This document shows positions 1 to 9,283 of a DNA stretch of 64,000 bases, one piece after another; positions within the stretch are counted from its first letter, which is position 1, and every line of letters begins with the position of its first letter. The DNA comes from Thalassobacillus devorans MSP14 (GTDB lineage: Bacteria; Bacillota; Bacilli; Bacillales; Halobacillaceae). The stretch is from positions 462,229 to 526,228 of the forward strand of contig NZ_KI543238.1 of assembly GCF_000496835.1 (NCBI RefSeq). The letters are read 5' to 3'. Below the pieces are notes generated by a model, which made no database searches, was not told where the DNA came from, and was given only the letters and a program-made list of their open reading frames with translations. Both the position numbers and the translations under genes were made by a program.

Positions 1-1194
1 TTGAATGGAGAAGTGATCATCAGCCTGGGTAAGATGAGGAATCTCCTCAGTGTCGACTATGAGAATCGGCAGGCGGTCGTCCAGCCTGGTTTCGTTAATC
101 TGAAATTGACGAACTCTATTTCAAATAAGGGTTATTATTATGCTCCCGACCCGTCCAGTCAATATGTATGTACCATTGGAGGGAACGTAGCAGAAAATGC
201 CGGGGGTGCACATTGCTTGAAGTATGGGGTGACGACTAATCATATTTTAGGACTGGAAGTCGTGCTGCCGAATGGAGAAATCATCGAAATTAGCGAAGAC
301 GGAATTCCGGACAGTCCTGGCTATGATCTGATGGGGCTTTTGACAGGATCGGAAGGGACCCTGGGAATTGTCACAAAGATCACCGTGCGTATTTTGAAAA
401 ATCCACAAGGTAAGCAAACCGTGCTTGCCTACTTTGATAATGTCGAGGACGGAAGCCGTGCAGTTTCGGGTATTATCTCGGCTGGTATTGTCCCCGCTGC
501 GCTCGAGATGATGGACAAAACAGCCATCGAAGGTGTGGAAGCAGGCGCTTATCCAGTCGGCCATCCCGATGATATCGAAGCACTGCTCTTAATTGAAGTG
601 GATGGGATCATTGCCGGTATTGATGAACAGATTGACGAGATACTTACAGTTTGCAAGTCGAGGAACGTCAGAGAAGTAAAAGTTGCTGAGAGCGAAGAGG
701 AAAGAGGAAAGTGGTGGGCGAACAGAAAGACCGGATTCGGTGCAATGGGAGCGATATCTCCTGACTATCTGGTACAGGATGGAGTGATTCCGAGGAGTAA
801 GCTTCCCGAGGTTCTCAGGCGAATCAAAGAAATTAGTGAGGAATCCGGATTAAGAATTGCCAATATCTTTCATGCTGGTGACGGGAACCTTCACCCGCTC
901 ATCCTCTTTGATTCCCGTGTCCCTGGTGAAACTGAAAAAGCGCTTGAAGCAGGGACTGCCTGTTTGAAGGCCTGCGCAGATGTCGGTGGGTCGATTACCG
1001 GTGAACATGGTGTCGGTATTGAAAAGAAAGAAGAAATGCGGTTCATTTTCACCGATGAAGAACTTGAAGCACAAACCCGTATCAGGGAAGTTTTCAACCC
1101 GGATGACTTGCTTAATAAAGGGAAACTATTCCCTACTCCAAGTCGTTGTATGGACGTGAAGAAAGTTATCAAAGACACAGTAGCAGTAAAATAA
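1..1194 (+). CDS. glcD: Glycolate oxidase subunit GlcD-like FAD-linked oxidase (5' end outside window)
   Basis: Oxidises a 2-hydroxy acid (glycolate or D-lactate) with FAD. The 397 visible residues begin inside the PCMH-type FAD-binding domain (IGGNVAENAGGAHCLKYG at about 59-76, GSEGTLGIVT at about 117) and run into the FAD-oxidase C-terminal domain with HAGDGNLHP near residue 291 and GEHGVGIEK near 333. Family members are about 470 aa, so roughly 70 N-terminal residues lie upstream and the TTG at base 1 is not the real start. It precedes an FAH-family hydrolase by 23 bases and a lactate permease, which suggests a hydroxy-acid utilisation cluster. Exact substrate is not decided by the sequence. 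Confidence 0.88.
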   Translation: MNGEVIISLGKMRNLLSVDYENRQAVVQPGFVNLKLTNSISNKGYYYAPDPSSQYVCTIGGNVAENAGGAHCLKYGVTTNHILGLEVVLPNGEIIEISEDGIPDSPGYDLMGLLTGSEGTLGIVTKITVRILKNPQGKQTVLAYFDNVEDGSRAVSGIISAGIVPAALEMMDKTAIEGVEAGAYPVGHPDDIEALLLIEVDGIIAGIDEQIDEILTVCKSRNVREVKVAESEEERGKWWANRKTGFGAMGAISPDYLVQDGVIPRSKLPEVLRRIKEISEESGLRIANIFHAGDGNLHPLILFDSRVPGETEKALEAGTACLKACADVGGSITGEHGVGIEKKEEMRFIFTDEELEAQTRIREVFNPDDLLNKGKLFPTPSRCMDVKKVIKDTVAVK

Positions 1195-1217
1195 TTATTT
1201 GGACTGGAGGAAATCAT

Positions 1218-1994
1218 ATGAAATTTGCACGATTCATTCATAATGGTAATACCCGCACGGGGGTAAAAACGGAAAATGGTATTCATCTCATTACAGGGGA
1301 TATGCTTACCAATTGGGAGTATACGGATGAAGTAGTCCAGGAAGAGGAAGTCGAATGGCTTGCTCCTGTGACACCGGGAAAAGTTATCGGTATCGGCGCC
1401 AACTATGTCAAAAGTAAAGAAGAACTGCCTGAAGAGATTCCAGAACTGCCAGTGTTCTTTTTTAAACCATCTTCATCTGTCATCGGTCCCGAAGCGGATA
1501 TTCAAATACCTGACGTGATTGATGAAGTGAAATTCGAATCTGAGCTTGCTGTAATTATCGGCAAAGAAATGAAGGATGTAGCGAAGGAAAACGTTCTGGA
1601 TTATGTGTTTGGCTATACGATAGGAAATGATGTCACTGCTCCACAATTTTTTCACGATGATGGGCACTGGACGGTCGGTAAATCCTTCGATACCTTTACC
1701 CCGCTTGGCCCATTTGTCGAAACAGAACTGGACCCCGCTCAGATCCGTGTGAAAGCGGAGATCAACGGTGAAGAGAAACAGAATAGTCCAACCAGCCTGA
1801 TGATCGTTCCTTTGGCAGAGATGGTTTCCTATCTATCAAAGGTAATGACATTACAGCCAGGTGACTGTATTTTGACAGGCAGCCCGTTAGGTGCGTATAT
1901 GATCAAAGCCAATGATATTGTCGAATGTAAAATAGACGAAATTGGGACATTGAAAAATAAGACAGTGAAAACTCCAGTTTCCCTCAGCACCTGA
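1218..1994 (+). CDS. Fumarylacetoacetate hydrolase family protein
   Basis: A 258-aa protein of the FAH superfamily, metal-dependent C-C hydrolases/decarboxylases acting on 2-oxo acids. The fold covers about residues 58-255; the metal ligands are expected in EVKFESELAVIIG (two Glu) and YTIGNDVTAPQ (Asp), and GDCILTGSPLG is the typical C-terminal motif. The start is ATG 1218 because TGGAGG lies 8 bases upstream; an in-frame ATG at 1146 falls inside glcD and has no good site. Likely cotranscribed with glcD. The true substrate (fumarylpyruvate, acylpyruvate, ureidoglycolate-type) cannot be told from sequence. Confidence 0.85.
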   Translation: MKFARFIHNGNTRTGVKTENGIHLITGDMLTNWEYTDEVVQEEEVEWLAPVTPGKVIGIGANYVKSKEELPEEIPELPVFFFKPSSSVIGPEADIQIPDVIDEVKFESELAVIIGKEMKDVAKENVLDYVFGYTIGNDVTAPQFFHDDGHWTVGKSFDTFTPLGPFVETELDPAQIRVKAEINGEEKQNSPTSLMIVPLAEMVSYLSKVMTLQPGDCILTGSPLGAYMIKANDIVECKIDEIGTLKNKTVKTPVSLST

Positions 1995-2015
1995 AGGTTA
2001 TAGCGGATGCGTTAT

Positions 2016-2095
2016 GCCAGGACCAAATTGATTGGTTACCAGTGGTTGAAAAAGTCAACCAACAGCATTATATCAATGGAAGTCCTGGCTTTTTA
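2016..2095 (+). terminator. Multi-stem intrinsic terminator after the FAH gene
   Basis: Outer stem GCCAGGAC (2016-2023) with GTCCTGGC (2082-2089), followed by TTTTT. Inside it ATTGAT/ATCAAT and GGTTGA/TCAACC can also pair, giving a branched about 75-nt structure rather than a simple hairpin. It separates the glcD-FAH pair from lctP. Confidence 0.7.
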
Positions 2096-2123
2096 ATATG
2101 AAGGAAGGAACAAAGGGAGGAGT

Positions 2124-2174
2124 ATGGCGTTTCTTAGTGAAACTGACAATTTAAAAATGGAGGGTGATTCATGA
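2124..2174 (+). other. Possible 16-codon leader ORF overlapping the lctP start
   Basis: ATG 2124 follows GGGAGGAGT and reads 16 codons to TGA 2172-2174, which overlaps the lctP ATG as ATGA. Such an arrangement would couple lctP translation to the leader. The Shine-Dalgarno spacing is short and no conserved peptide is recognised, so this is weak. Confidence 0.22.
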
Positions 2175-3961
2175 ATACTGGAACGTTAGCAATTTTGTCG
2201 CTGTTACCGATTGTTGCGGTCGGGGTATTTCTTGTAGGACTCAGGTGGCCGGCGAGCAAAGCTATGCCTATATCCTACATAGTCGCGGTTCTTTTGGCCT
2301 TATTTGTCTGGAAAGTCCCTGGTGCAATTGTTGCTGCCGCTTCTGTTAATGGGTTGGTTGTCGCAGGTACGCTGCTTTATATCATATTTGGCGCAATACT
2401 TCTATTAAATACTTTACAAGAGAGCGGCGGAATCAAAACGATTCGCCAGGGCTTTGTCGATATATCTCCGGATAGACGGATCCAGGTCATCATTATCGCT
2501 TGGCTGTTCGGTTCATTCATTGAAGGTTCAGCTGGATTCGGAACGCCTGCAGCAGTCGCTGTTCCGTTGCTGGTCGGTTTAGGCTTTCCTGCCATGGCGG
2601 CTGTTGTAGCTGGGATGGTGATCCAAAGTACACCAGTTTCGTTCGGGGCAGTAGGAACACCAATTCTTGTCGGTGTTCAGACAGGGTTGGCTGCTGATAC
2701 CTCTATCACTGATAACTTCCTATCCCTTGTGACAATGGTTGGGGGCAGAGTGGCTATTATTCATGCTATTGTAGGTACGCTGATTCCGCTTTTTGTAGTA
2801 GCTCTGATGACGAGGTTTTTTGGTAAGAACAAATCATTCAGTGAAGGGCTTCAAGTATGGAAGTTCGCTCTGTTTGCAGCCTTTGCAATGACGATTCCAT
2901 ATGTGGCGGTCGCCAATTTGCTAGGGCCCGAGTTTCCTTCCATGATAGGCGGACTGGTAGGACTGGCCATTGTAGTTCCGGCTGCTAAGAAAGGTTTCCT
3001 GATGCCTTCAAAAGAAGAATATTGGGATTTTGAAGACAAAGCCAATTGGGATCCTTCCTGGACTGGGAGAATCGAGATAAAGGACGTCGCTCATAAAAGC
3101 GGCAGTATGAGCATGGTACGCGCCTGGACGCCATATTTGTTAATAGGTTTGTTCCTTGTTTTGACAAGATTGAAAGCGTTACCATTTTTAGAATGGATCA
3201 AAGCCTGGAATGTTGAAATTCCTAATATATTCGGTACTGAAATCACCGCCAGTTTTCAGCCGTTATATTTACCAGGCACAATATTTGTTTTAGTATCTCT
3301 GATCACGTTCTTCATCCATCAAATGAGCGGCGGCTCTTATAAAAAGGCTTGGGTCCATTCGGGTAAAACAATGATACCGGCATCAGCAGCACTGGTTTTC
3401 ACCGTTCCGATGGTCCAGGTGTTTTTGAACTCCGGTGGCGGAGCTTCCGGCTATGAAAGTATGCCGATGGAATTAGCTACTGGTGTGGCGGCATTGACTG
3501 GAGATTTTTGGCCGCTGTTCTCGACATTTGTAGGGGGATTAGGCGCCTTTATTGCAGGAAGCAACACAGTAAGCAACATGATGTTCTCGTTGTTCCAATT
3601 TAATGTCGGCTCACAAATCGGGGTCGATGCAACTTGGATTGTAGCGCTTCAGGCGGTTGGAGGGGCCGCAGGGAATATGATTTGTGTTCACAATGTCGTC
3701 GCAGCAAGCGCTGTTGTTGGATTAGTAGGGAAAGAAGGGGATGTCATTCGAAAAACCATCATTCCATTTATTTATTATGCTACTTTTGCAGGCGGCTTAG
3801 GATATACGATTGTCTGGACTGCTGAAAAGGGCATCTTCAATATTGGTACGATCATCGTCGCCGTTATCAGCACAATTGCTGTTTATATCCTGGCTACTAA
3901 CCGGAATAGACTGGCAGCTATGTCACTTGAAAATCAAAAACGTCTGAGCTCAGCAAAATAA
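2171..3961 (+). CDS. lctP: L-lactate permease (LctP/LldP family)
   Basis: A 596-aa polytopic membrane protein of the lactate permease family, importing L-lactate or glycolate with protons. About 13-14 hydrophobic segments span the chain; family motifs include [21 protein letters not shown] near 117 and [15 protein letters not shown] near 457, with a long cytoplasmic loop at about 275-315. It is slightly longer than the usual 540-560 aa. GGAGGG at 2159-2164 fixes the start. Its place after glcD and the FAH hydrolase supports uptake of the hydroxy acid oxidised by GlcD, although a terminator between them allows separate expression. Confidence 0.92.
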   Translation: MNTGTLAILSLLPIVAVGVFLVGLRWPASKAMPISYIVAVLLALFVWKVPGAIVAAASVNGLVVAGTLLYIIFGAILLLNTLQESGGIKTIRQGFVDISPDRRIQVIIIAWLFGSFIEGSAGFGTPAAVAVPLLVGLGFPAMAAVVAGMVIQSTPVSFGAVGTPILVGVQTGLAADTSITDNFLSLVTMVGGRVAIIHAIVGTLIPLFVVALMTRFFGKNKSFSEGLQVWKFALFAAFAMTIPYVAVANLLGPEFPSMIGGLVGLAIVVPAAKKGFLMPSKEEYWDFEDKANWDPSWTGRIEIKDVAHKSGSMSMVRAWTPYLLIGLFLVLTRLKALPFLEWIKAWNVEIPNIFGTEITASFQPLYLPGTIFVLVSLITFFIHQMSGGSYKKAWVHSGKTMIPASAALVFTVPMVQVFLNSGGGASGYESMPMELATGVAALTGDFWPLFSTFVGGLGAFIAGSNTVSNMMFSLFQFNVGSQIGVDATWIVALQAVGGAAGNMICVHNVVAASAVVGLVGKEGDVIRKTIIPFIYYATFAGGLGYTIVWTAEKGIFNIGTIIVAVISTIAVYILATNRNRLAAMSLENQKRLSSAK

Positions 3962-3965
3962 CCAT

Positions 3966-4009
3966 AAAAAGCTTGTAGCTAAGCCATTCGGCTTTCTACA
4001 AGCTTTTTT
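3966..4009. terminator. Bidirectional terminator between lctP and the small membrane gene
   Basis: AAAAAGCTTGTAG (3966-3978) pairs with CTACAAGCTTTTT (3996-4008). A-run on one side and T-run on the other make it usable from both strands: lctP from the left and the leftward gene ending at 4013. Confidence 0.88.
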
Positions 4010-4012
4010 CAA

Positions 4013-4180
4013 TCATTTATCTTGTAAAACGAGTTGACTCGTTTCATGGCCGTTTTTATTGAAATCATCGTCCTTTTCATTATATTGAAGGTCTGCAATG
4101 ATCAGATAGGTTAATATCAGCCCGATTACAACCAATAGAACAGTAACAGCAGCAGCCAAATAGTTAAGTATCCTTTTCAT
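4013..4180 (-). CDS. Small single-pass membrane protein, 55 aa
   Basis: Unrecognised micro-gene. The product begins MKRILNYL, has one hydrophobic segment at about residues 8-29 (AAAVTVLLVVIGLILTYLII region), then a short acidic/polar tail of about 25 residues (DDDFNKNGHE). GGGGGAAGG lies 6 bases before ATG 4180, a strong site; an ATG two codons upstream is too close to it. Its stop sits 4 bases from a terminator. Topology predicts an N-in anchor with the tail outside. Function unknown; its neighbour downstream on the map is a leftward antiporter gene that ends 80 bases away, so the two could share a transcript. Confidence 0.6.
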   Translation of the reverse strand: MKRILNYLAAAVTVLLVVIGLILTYLIIADLQYNEKDDDFNKNGHETSQLVLQDK

Positions 4181-4259
4181 AGTCATCCTTCCCCCTTATT
4201 TCTATCATAAGGCTACCAAACCAATTATTACCTGTAAATAATTTGTAAGGAGAGAGAAT

Positions 4260-6056
4260 TCATGAACGTGGAACCAGACTGAGCACCCTGTCTTCTGGGT
4301 CTGCTTCCAAATTATTTTCGATTGTAAAAAATTGTACTTCTCCATCTTTTTTCTGAATCAATATCATCACAGCTTCCTCCGGGAGATTTGCCTTGTAATC
4401 CTCGAGCGTATGCGATTCTGTTAATTGCTCTGTTTTGAAATAGAACCCACCTTCGATCCGTTTGATTAATGCATCCCAGCTCATACCTTCCTCAAATAAG
4501 ATAGTGCCATGATTGGTATGCGCGATGTCATTGAGGTGGCCCTCTTCGTTTGATTTCAGGCTCAACTGAAATACATTGCTGCGCCCGAATTCTGCCATGA
4601 AGTTCGTGCAGACGAGGGCGTTATAAGAATCCAGTTCTGTTCCGGCCAGCAGCTTGTCATAAGGAGTCATATCTAACCGATACTCGGTCTTCTCCGCTAA
4701 TATTTCTCCATAATATACTTTTTTGAAGTCGTTTTGTTTCGCAAGCTGAACACGATTCCAGGAGGATTCGGTAATCAGGACGGGAATGTCAAGATCACGG
4801 AGTGTAGAAGCGAGCTTGACAGTGAAATGGTTGCTGCCGACAATCAAAATACCTGGGTTCTCTTTCGCGGCAATCCCTAACTTTTTTGCCAGCCATGTGA
4901 TAGAAAAACCATGGGCAACAACGGTCGCAAAAACCAAACCAAAAGTTAATGGCACTAAAATGGAGGCATCCGTAAAACCTTCATCAACAAGTACACTGGC
5001 AAAATATCCCGAGACCGTAAGCGCCACAATTCCACGTGGTGCTATCCAGCCCACCAGAATCCTTTCGCGTACGGACAGTTCCGTTTGGATGGTAGATATC
5101 CATATGGAAAGGGGGCGCACAATAAAAAGCATCAATACGACATAGAATAGGATATTTATTTCGAACATTGAAATTAATGTATCTAATGATAATGAAGCTG
5201 TCAGCATGATGAAAATTGTTGAAATTAGCAAGACAGAAATATTTTCTTTAAAGTGACGCATATCGTTGATGGAAGAAATCTGTAAATTTGCCATCGTAAT
5301 CCCCATGGCTGTTACAGAAAGAAGGCCGGTTTCATGCATGATTTCATTCGGGATAGTAAAACAAAAAATGACCACTACAAAGACAATCGGTGACTTAAGA
5401 AACTCGGGAATATGTCCATGTTTGAACATCCAGGCAATACTCCACCCCAACAGCCAGCCGAGCAGGATGGCGAATCCTGATACTAAAATAAATAACAGCA
5501 GTTCAGCCATGCCCACTTCTTCCAGTACAAGAAAACGGATGATTTCATAGGACAATACGGCAAGCAAGGCACCTAACGGGTCTACAATGATACCTTCCCA
5601 TTTTAAAATCGAGGCAGGGCGCGGCTTTAGTTTAGCCTGTCTCAGCATCGGCAAGACCACAGTAGGCCCAGTGACGATCAACAAGCCGCCAATGACAAAT
5701 GAGACAGCCCAGGACAGCCCCGCTACATAATGGGCGGCGAAGGAACCGAGTATCCATCCTAAGAACGCACCGAGGGTGACAATTCTTAACACAGAGCGTT
5801 CCAGCCCTTTTATTTCCCGGAAAGAAAGCTTGAGGCTTCCTTCAAATAAAATGATGGCAACAGCCACAGAAATAATTGGCTCATACAGTCCGGCAAAATT
5901 ATTTTCAGGATTCATGAAACCCAAAATTGGCCCCGCTAATAAGCCGACTACCGACATGACGACTATCGATGGCCATTGAAAACGCCAGGCTACCCACTGG
6001 GATCCGATACCAAGTAAGCCGATCATCATAAATAAAAACAGGGTAGAATCAAGCAT
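4260..6056 (-). CDS. CPA1-family cation/proton antiporter with C-terminal regulatory domain
   Basis: A 598-aa NhaP-type antiporter that would exchange Na+ (or K+) for H+ across the membrane. Residues 1-390 contain about 12-13 membrane segments with CPA1 motifs: ILFEGSLKL near 70, VTGPTVVLPMLRQ near 128, GIIVDPLGA near 155 (ion-binding Asp) and WIAPRGIVALTVSG near 335. Residues about 400-510 look like a TrkA-N/Rossmann-like domain (ILIVGSNHFTVKLA) and the rest a TrkA-C-like tail, which in relatives binds nucleotides. Expected in a halophile for sodium extrusion and pH homeostasis. Ion specificity is not shown by the sequence. Confidence 0.88.
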   Translation of the reverse strand: MLDSTLFLFMMIGLLGIGSQWVAWRFQWPSIVVMSVVGLLAGPILGFMNPENNFAGLYEPIISVAVAIILFEGSLKLSFREIKGLERSVLRIVTLGAFLGWILGSFAAHYVAGLSWAVSFVIGGLLIVTGPTVVLPMLRQAKLKPRPASILKWEGIIVDPLGALLAVLSYEIIRFLVLEEVGMAELLLFILVSGFAILLGWLLGWSIAWMFKHGHIPEFLKSPIVFVVVIFCFTIPNEIMHETGLLSVTAMGITMANLQISSINDMRHFKENISVLLISTIFIMLTASLSLDTLISMFEINILFYVVLMLFIVRPLSIWISTIQTELSVRERILVGWIAPRGIVALTVSGYFASVLVDEGFTDASILVPLTFGLVFATVVAHGFSITWLAKKLGIAAKENPGILIVGSNHFTVKLASTLRDLDIPVLITESSWNRVQLAKQNDFKKVYYGEILAEKTEYRLDMTPYDKLLAGTELDSYNALVCTNFMAEFGRSNVFQLSLKSNEEGHLNDIAHTNHGTILFEEGMSWDALIKRIEGGFYFKTEQLTESHTLEDYKANLPEEAVMILIQKKDGEVQFFTIENNLEADPEDRVLSLVPRS

Positions 6057-6135
6057 TACTCTATCTCCTTTTATCCATTCTTCTCTATAGCTTTTGTTAT
6101 TCCTGCCTGTAACATGCGTGTAAGTGGAAAGAACA

Positions 6136-6170
6136 GAAAAAAACAGCAGCCCTTTAGGAAGGGCTACTGT
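6136..6170 (-). terminator. Terminator of the alcohol dehydrogenase gene
   Basis: On the minus strand ACAGTAGCCCTT (6170-6159) pairs with AAGGGCTGCTGT (6154-6143) and is followed by TTTTTTT. It lies 20 bases beyond the stop at 6190. Confidence 0.85.
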
Positions 6171-6189
6171 CTGTGAGGAAGAAAAAGGT

Positions 6190-7323
6190 TTATGGTTTTA
6201 AGACTACTTTAATATTTCCATCTTCTTTTTTATCGAAAATGTCATATGCTTTGGCCGCATCATCAATCGGCATGCGATGGGTGATGATATCGGTTGGGTC
6301 GAATTCATTGTTCTTTACCATATCATATAGCTTTGGCATCAAGTGGATGACCGGAGCCTGCCCCATTTTCAGGGATACGTTCCGGCTGAAGAAGTCCCCA
6401 ATAGGGAAGCCGTTCGCTTCGGTACCATAGACACCAGTCAATTGGACAGTCCCGAATTTACGGACTGCCTGAGAAGCCGTCACAATCGGACTGATTGTTC
6501 CGAATTGGTTGTCATGCTCGGAACCGAACTCTTCATTCGGTGGCACGGTGCCATCCATCCCGACACAATCGATGACAACATCGGCACCGCCTTTTGTTTC
6601 TTCAAGTAATAGAGACCCGATGTCTGGATTTTCCTTAAAATCGAATGTCTCTACCTGGTTAGTCTTTTTAGCATGCTCGAGGCGGTGGTCGACCTGATCG
6701 ACAGCGATAACACGCTCAGCACCCTTCAAGCGAGCAAACTTCTGAGCCATCAATCCGATTGGCCCACTTCCTAATACAATGACAGTGTCACCTTCTTTCA
6801 CACCACTGTGCTCGACACTCCAGTAAGCAGTCGGGATGACGTCAGATAAGAATAGGACACTTTCATCATCGAGATTGCTGTTTTCGGGAACCTTGAACGA
6901 AGTGAAATCTGCATAAGGTACCCTTAAGTACTCTGCCTGGCCTCCTGGGAAGTTACCAAACATTTCTGTAAAACCGAATAAGCCGCCTATTTCACCGTGT
7001 GGATTTGAGTTATCGCATTGGCTTTCCATCTGGTTTTTACAGAAAAAGCATTCGCCGCACCCAATGTTGAATGGGATGACGACACGGTCGCCTTTTTTCA
7101 AGTTCTTAACCTCAGGTCCGACCTCTTCGACAATCCCCATCGGTTCATGGCCGACGATGTAATCCTGTTCCGGCTCGATTCCTCCTTTGTATAAATGGAG
7201 GTCAGAGCCGCATATGCCACTTGCTGTAATTTTAACAATCATATCATCCGGCTTTTGGATGGATGGAGCTTCAACGTCTTTCACTTGCATGTTTTCTTTT
7301 CCTTGAAACGTTACTGCTTTCAT
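6190..7323 (-). CDS. Zinc-dependent alcohol dehydrogenase, formaldehyde-dehydrogenase-like (AdhB type)
   Basis: A 377-aa medium-chain dehydrogenase/reductase that oxidises an alcohol with NAD(P). Catalytic zinc residues: Cys in ASGICGSDLH near 38 and GHEPMG near 61. The structural-zinc lobe has four cysteines in GCGECFFCKNQMESQC (about 89-104). The nucleotide fold starts at VLGSGPIGLMAQ near 184. The long insert around 255-280 fits the glutathione-independent formaldehyde dehydrogenase-like subgroup, to which B. subtilis AdhB belongs. The start ATG 7323 has AAGGATGTG upstream. Apparently monocistronic, with its own terminator; substrate unknown. Confidence 0.88.
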   Translation of the reverse strand: MKAVTFQGKENMQVKDVEAPSIQKPDDMIVKITASGICGSDLHLYKGGIEPEQDYIVGHEPMGIVEEVGPEVKNLKKGDRVVIPFNIGCGECFFCKNQMESQCDNSNPHGEIGGLFGFTEMFGNFPGGQAEYLRVPYADFTSFKVPENSNLDDESVLFLSDVIPTAYWSVEHSGVKEGDTVIVLGSGPIGLMAQKFARLKGAERVIAVDQVDHRLEHAKKTNQVETFDFKENPDIGSLLLEETKGGADVVIDCVGMDGTVPPNEEFGSEHDNQFGTISPIVTASQAVRKFGTVQLTGVYGTEANGFPIGDFFSRNVSLKMGQAPVIHLMPKLYDMVKNNEFDPTDIITHRMPIDDAAKAYDIFDKKEDGNIKVVLKP

Positions 7324-7504
7324 TCCTTCACATCCTTTCCGTGTTTTAATGGGCTATAACCATTTTATAGAATTTCTAAACTCTGCGACTTTAGGGTGAT
7401 AGGAGTGCGAATGATTTGTTATTTTTACAATTATAGCTCCCAATTGCTGAAGACTCAGTTTCGAGATAGTTGGGTCCGTTACCATGAGAAGAAAGGGATG
7501 GGCT

Positions 7505-7608
7505 GTGAAACAACTCGCTTTCCTGCGGGGGACCTGGCAAGCTTCCTCGGGCTACGCCCTGTGGGATCTTGCCTAGCCCCTTCTCCCGCGGGAGTCTCGT
7601 CGTTTCCC
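7505..7608 (-). repeat. Interspersed about 103-bp GGGAAACG...CGTTTC element, copy 1
   Basis: Read on the minus strand it is the same element as the plus-strand copy at 7786-7888: GGGAAACG, GAGACTCC, a GC-rich centre containing GGCGTAGCC, GAGGA, then GGAAAGCGA and a final GTTTC. The ends are inverted repeats of each other and the centre can fold. Short ORFs across it are artefacts. Confidence 0.75.
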
Positions 7609-7678
7609 TTCCCATCCAGCCAGTTTTGTACTAAACGGACCCTTCAAAAAGAGAAAAAATGTAGCTGAAACCTTCATC

Positions 7679-7721
7679 TTGCGCCATTTATAAAGGATAT
7701 AAACGGCGCAACGTTTTTTTT
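7679..7721 (+). terminator. Hairpin with T-tract in the 7.3-8.1 kb gene-free region
   Basis: TTGCGCC (7679-7685) pairs with GGCGCAA (7705-7711) and is followed by CG and seven or more T. It looks like a weak intrinsic terminator lying between the two repeat copies, but no transcript that would need it is evident. Apart from this hairpin and the repeats I see no gene between 7324 and 8006. Confidence 0.35.
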
Positions 7722-7785
7722 CAAAATTATCATAGTGAGGTTTAGTCAAGTATGATTTCGAGTGCTTTTTATAGCAAAGGGCGTA

Positions 7786-7888
7786 GGGAAACGGTGAGAC
7801 TCCTGTGGGAGCTGAGTGATAGGTGAGGCCCCGCAAGGCGTAGCCTGAGGAGACTCAGCACACGCCCACGGAAAGCGAATCGTTTCCC
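7786..7888 (+). repeat. Interspersed about 103-bp GGGAAACG...CGTTTCCC element, copy 2
   Basis: Starts GGGAAACGGTGAGACTCC and ends GGAAAGCGAATCGTTTCCC, with GAGGCCCCGCAAGGCGTAGCC inside. It forms an inverted pair with the copy at 7505-7608, 177 bases apart. Similar intergenic elements occur in many Bacillaceae genomes as I recall; function is not established. Confidence 0.75.
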
Positions 7889-8006
7889 GGAGCCCTTAAA
7901 CTCCAATAATGTCTTGAAATCAAGTCTTCGACTTTCCGGCCCTATAGTTGAATATGCTTTTTATGGTAAATCAACGACCATGTTTAACAGAGAGTCTTTC
8001 CATAAG

Positions 8007-8036
8007 AAAAACGACCAGAGTATTTCCGGTCGTTTC
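8007..8036 (-). terminator. Terminator of the MBL-fold hydrolase gene
   Basis: On the minus strand AAACGACC (8035-8028) pairs with GGTCGTTT (8015-8008) and is followed by a T-rich run. It lies 80 bases past the stop at 8116. Confidence 0.65.
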
Positions 8037-8115
8037 AATGTTTTGGTGTAACACTTTGTTATTTGTTTTCCTTTAAGAAAGTTTAATTTTGTTAAAGAAT
8101 TTATGCCAAGTGTTT

Positions 8116-9057
8116 CTAATATTTATTCAGGTAATCCACGATGCCCATGGCGCACACTTCGAAATCAACATCTAACACTTGGTAGACAGGATGGTCGTCA
8201 GGAATGTTATGTGTTTGTAAATAATCAGAAACCAGCTCGTGTAGTCGTTTTTTAACTCCGGCTTGACCTTCATCAGCAGCCAATGCTTCTTCACCCGCTG
8301 CTACAAACTTTGGCAGCCATGATTCCACTTGCTGGAACACTTCGTCAGGTTCGGCAGATTCACCAAAATGGCCAAAATAGATCCGCTCTACATCCATTTT
8401 ACGAAAACGGTCGATGGAAGCGCGCATGGCATCGGGATCAAACTGATTCGGAGACGTTGAAGGTAAGTAGAAAATCAGTCCTTTATCCTGGGTTTGATGA
8501 TATCTTACACCGACTGTGTCGCCTGTGAATATCCCATTGCTTTTGGAGTCATGGATACTGAAATGGTGTTTGGCATGACCAGGTGAATCATAGAAGGTCA
8601 GGGTGCAGTCCGGGCCGATTTCCAAGGTTTCTCCATCTTCTTTCACAAGCAGACGGTCTCCCGGAATCGGCACGATAGGGTCAAACAATTCATCGAACTT
8701 GTCACCATAGACATCACGGGCACCGGCAATCAATCGGGATGGATCAGCAAGGTGACGTTTCCCGCGAGGATGGACGACGACTTCGGCGTTGGGACATTCT
8801 TTCAATAAAAGTCCTGCTCCGCCTGCATGGTCCAGGTGGATATGGGTCACAATGATATAGCGGATATCTTCAGGGTCTATATGTAATTCCTTTAGCCCTT
8901 CCAGAACATAAGGGATGGAAGGACTTGGGCCAGTTTCAACCAGTGTTAATTGTTCTTCATCAATTACATAGCTTCCCGTTCTGCCGGGCAGGCCTAAATC
9001 ATATCCATCAATTAATTGAATTCGATTTCCCAAATCGATTGGGGATTTAGTATTCAT
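8116..9057 (-). CDS. Metallo-beta-lactamase fold hydrolase
   Basis: A 313-aa MBL-fold enzyme, probably a thioesterase, lactonase or glyoxalase-like hydrolase. The dinuclear zinc motif THIHLDH (about residues 72-78) is present, with SPGHAKHH near 160 and GDTVG near 180 giving further ligands and GHFGES near 230 the last histidine. The C-terminal about 70 residues are helical. ATG 9057 is preferred because GAGGTGA lies 6 bases upstream; a possible start 30 bases earlier has no such site. Flanked by its own terminator, so monocistronic. The natural substrate cannot be assigned. Confidence 0.8.
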   Translation of the reverse strand: MNTKSPIDLGNRIQLIDGYDLGLPGRTGSYVIDEEQLTLVETGPSPSIPYVLEGLKELHIDPEDIRYIIVTHIHLDHAGGAGLLLKECPNAEVVVHPRGKRHLADPSRLIAGARDVYGDKFDELFDPIVPIPGDRLLVKEDGETLEIGPDCTLTFYDSPGHAKHHFSIHDSKSNGIFTGDTVGVRYHQTQDKGLIFYLPSTSPNQFDPDAMRASIDRFRKMDVERIYFGHFGESAEPDEVFQQVESWLPKFVAAGEEALAADEGQAGVKKRLHELVSDYLQTHNIPDDHPVYQVLDVDFEVCAMGIVDYLNKY

Positions 9058-9283
9058 AAAGTTCACCTCACATAAAATTTCACTCACTGCTTTACTACAT
9101 TCATTTTCAGTAACAAAAAATCCTTCTTTATGACATTTTTTTCAGAAGGCATAGATTGACTCAGTCGAAAGTCATAAGAAAAATAATACGATATAGCTGT
9201 TTTTAGCATAATTGTTAAAATTTTCTGTATTCTTCGCTAATGTAAAGATACTAAAGTATACAGGAGGAGGAAAATACATATTT

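Noticed and set aside
7396-7836. Overlapping ORFs in the 7.4-7.8 kb region on both strands
   Set aside because: They run through the palindromic repeat copies and lack ribosome binding sites.
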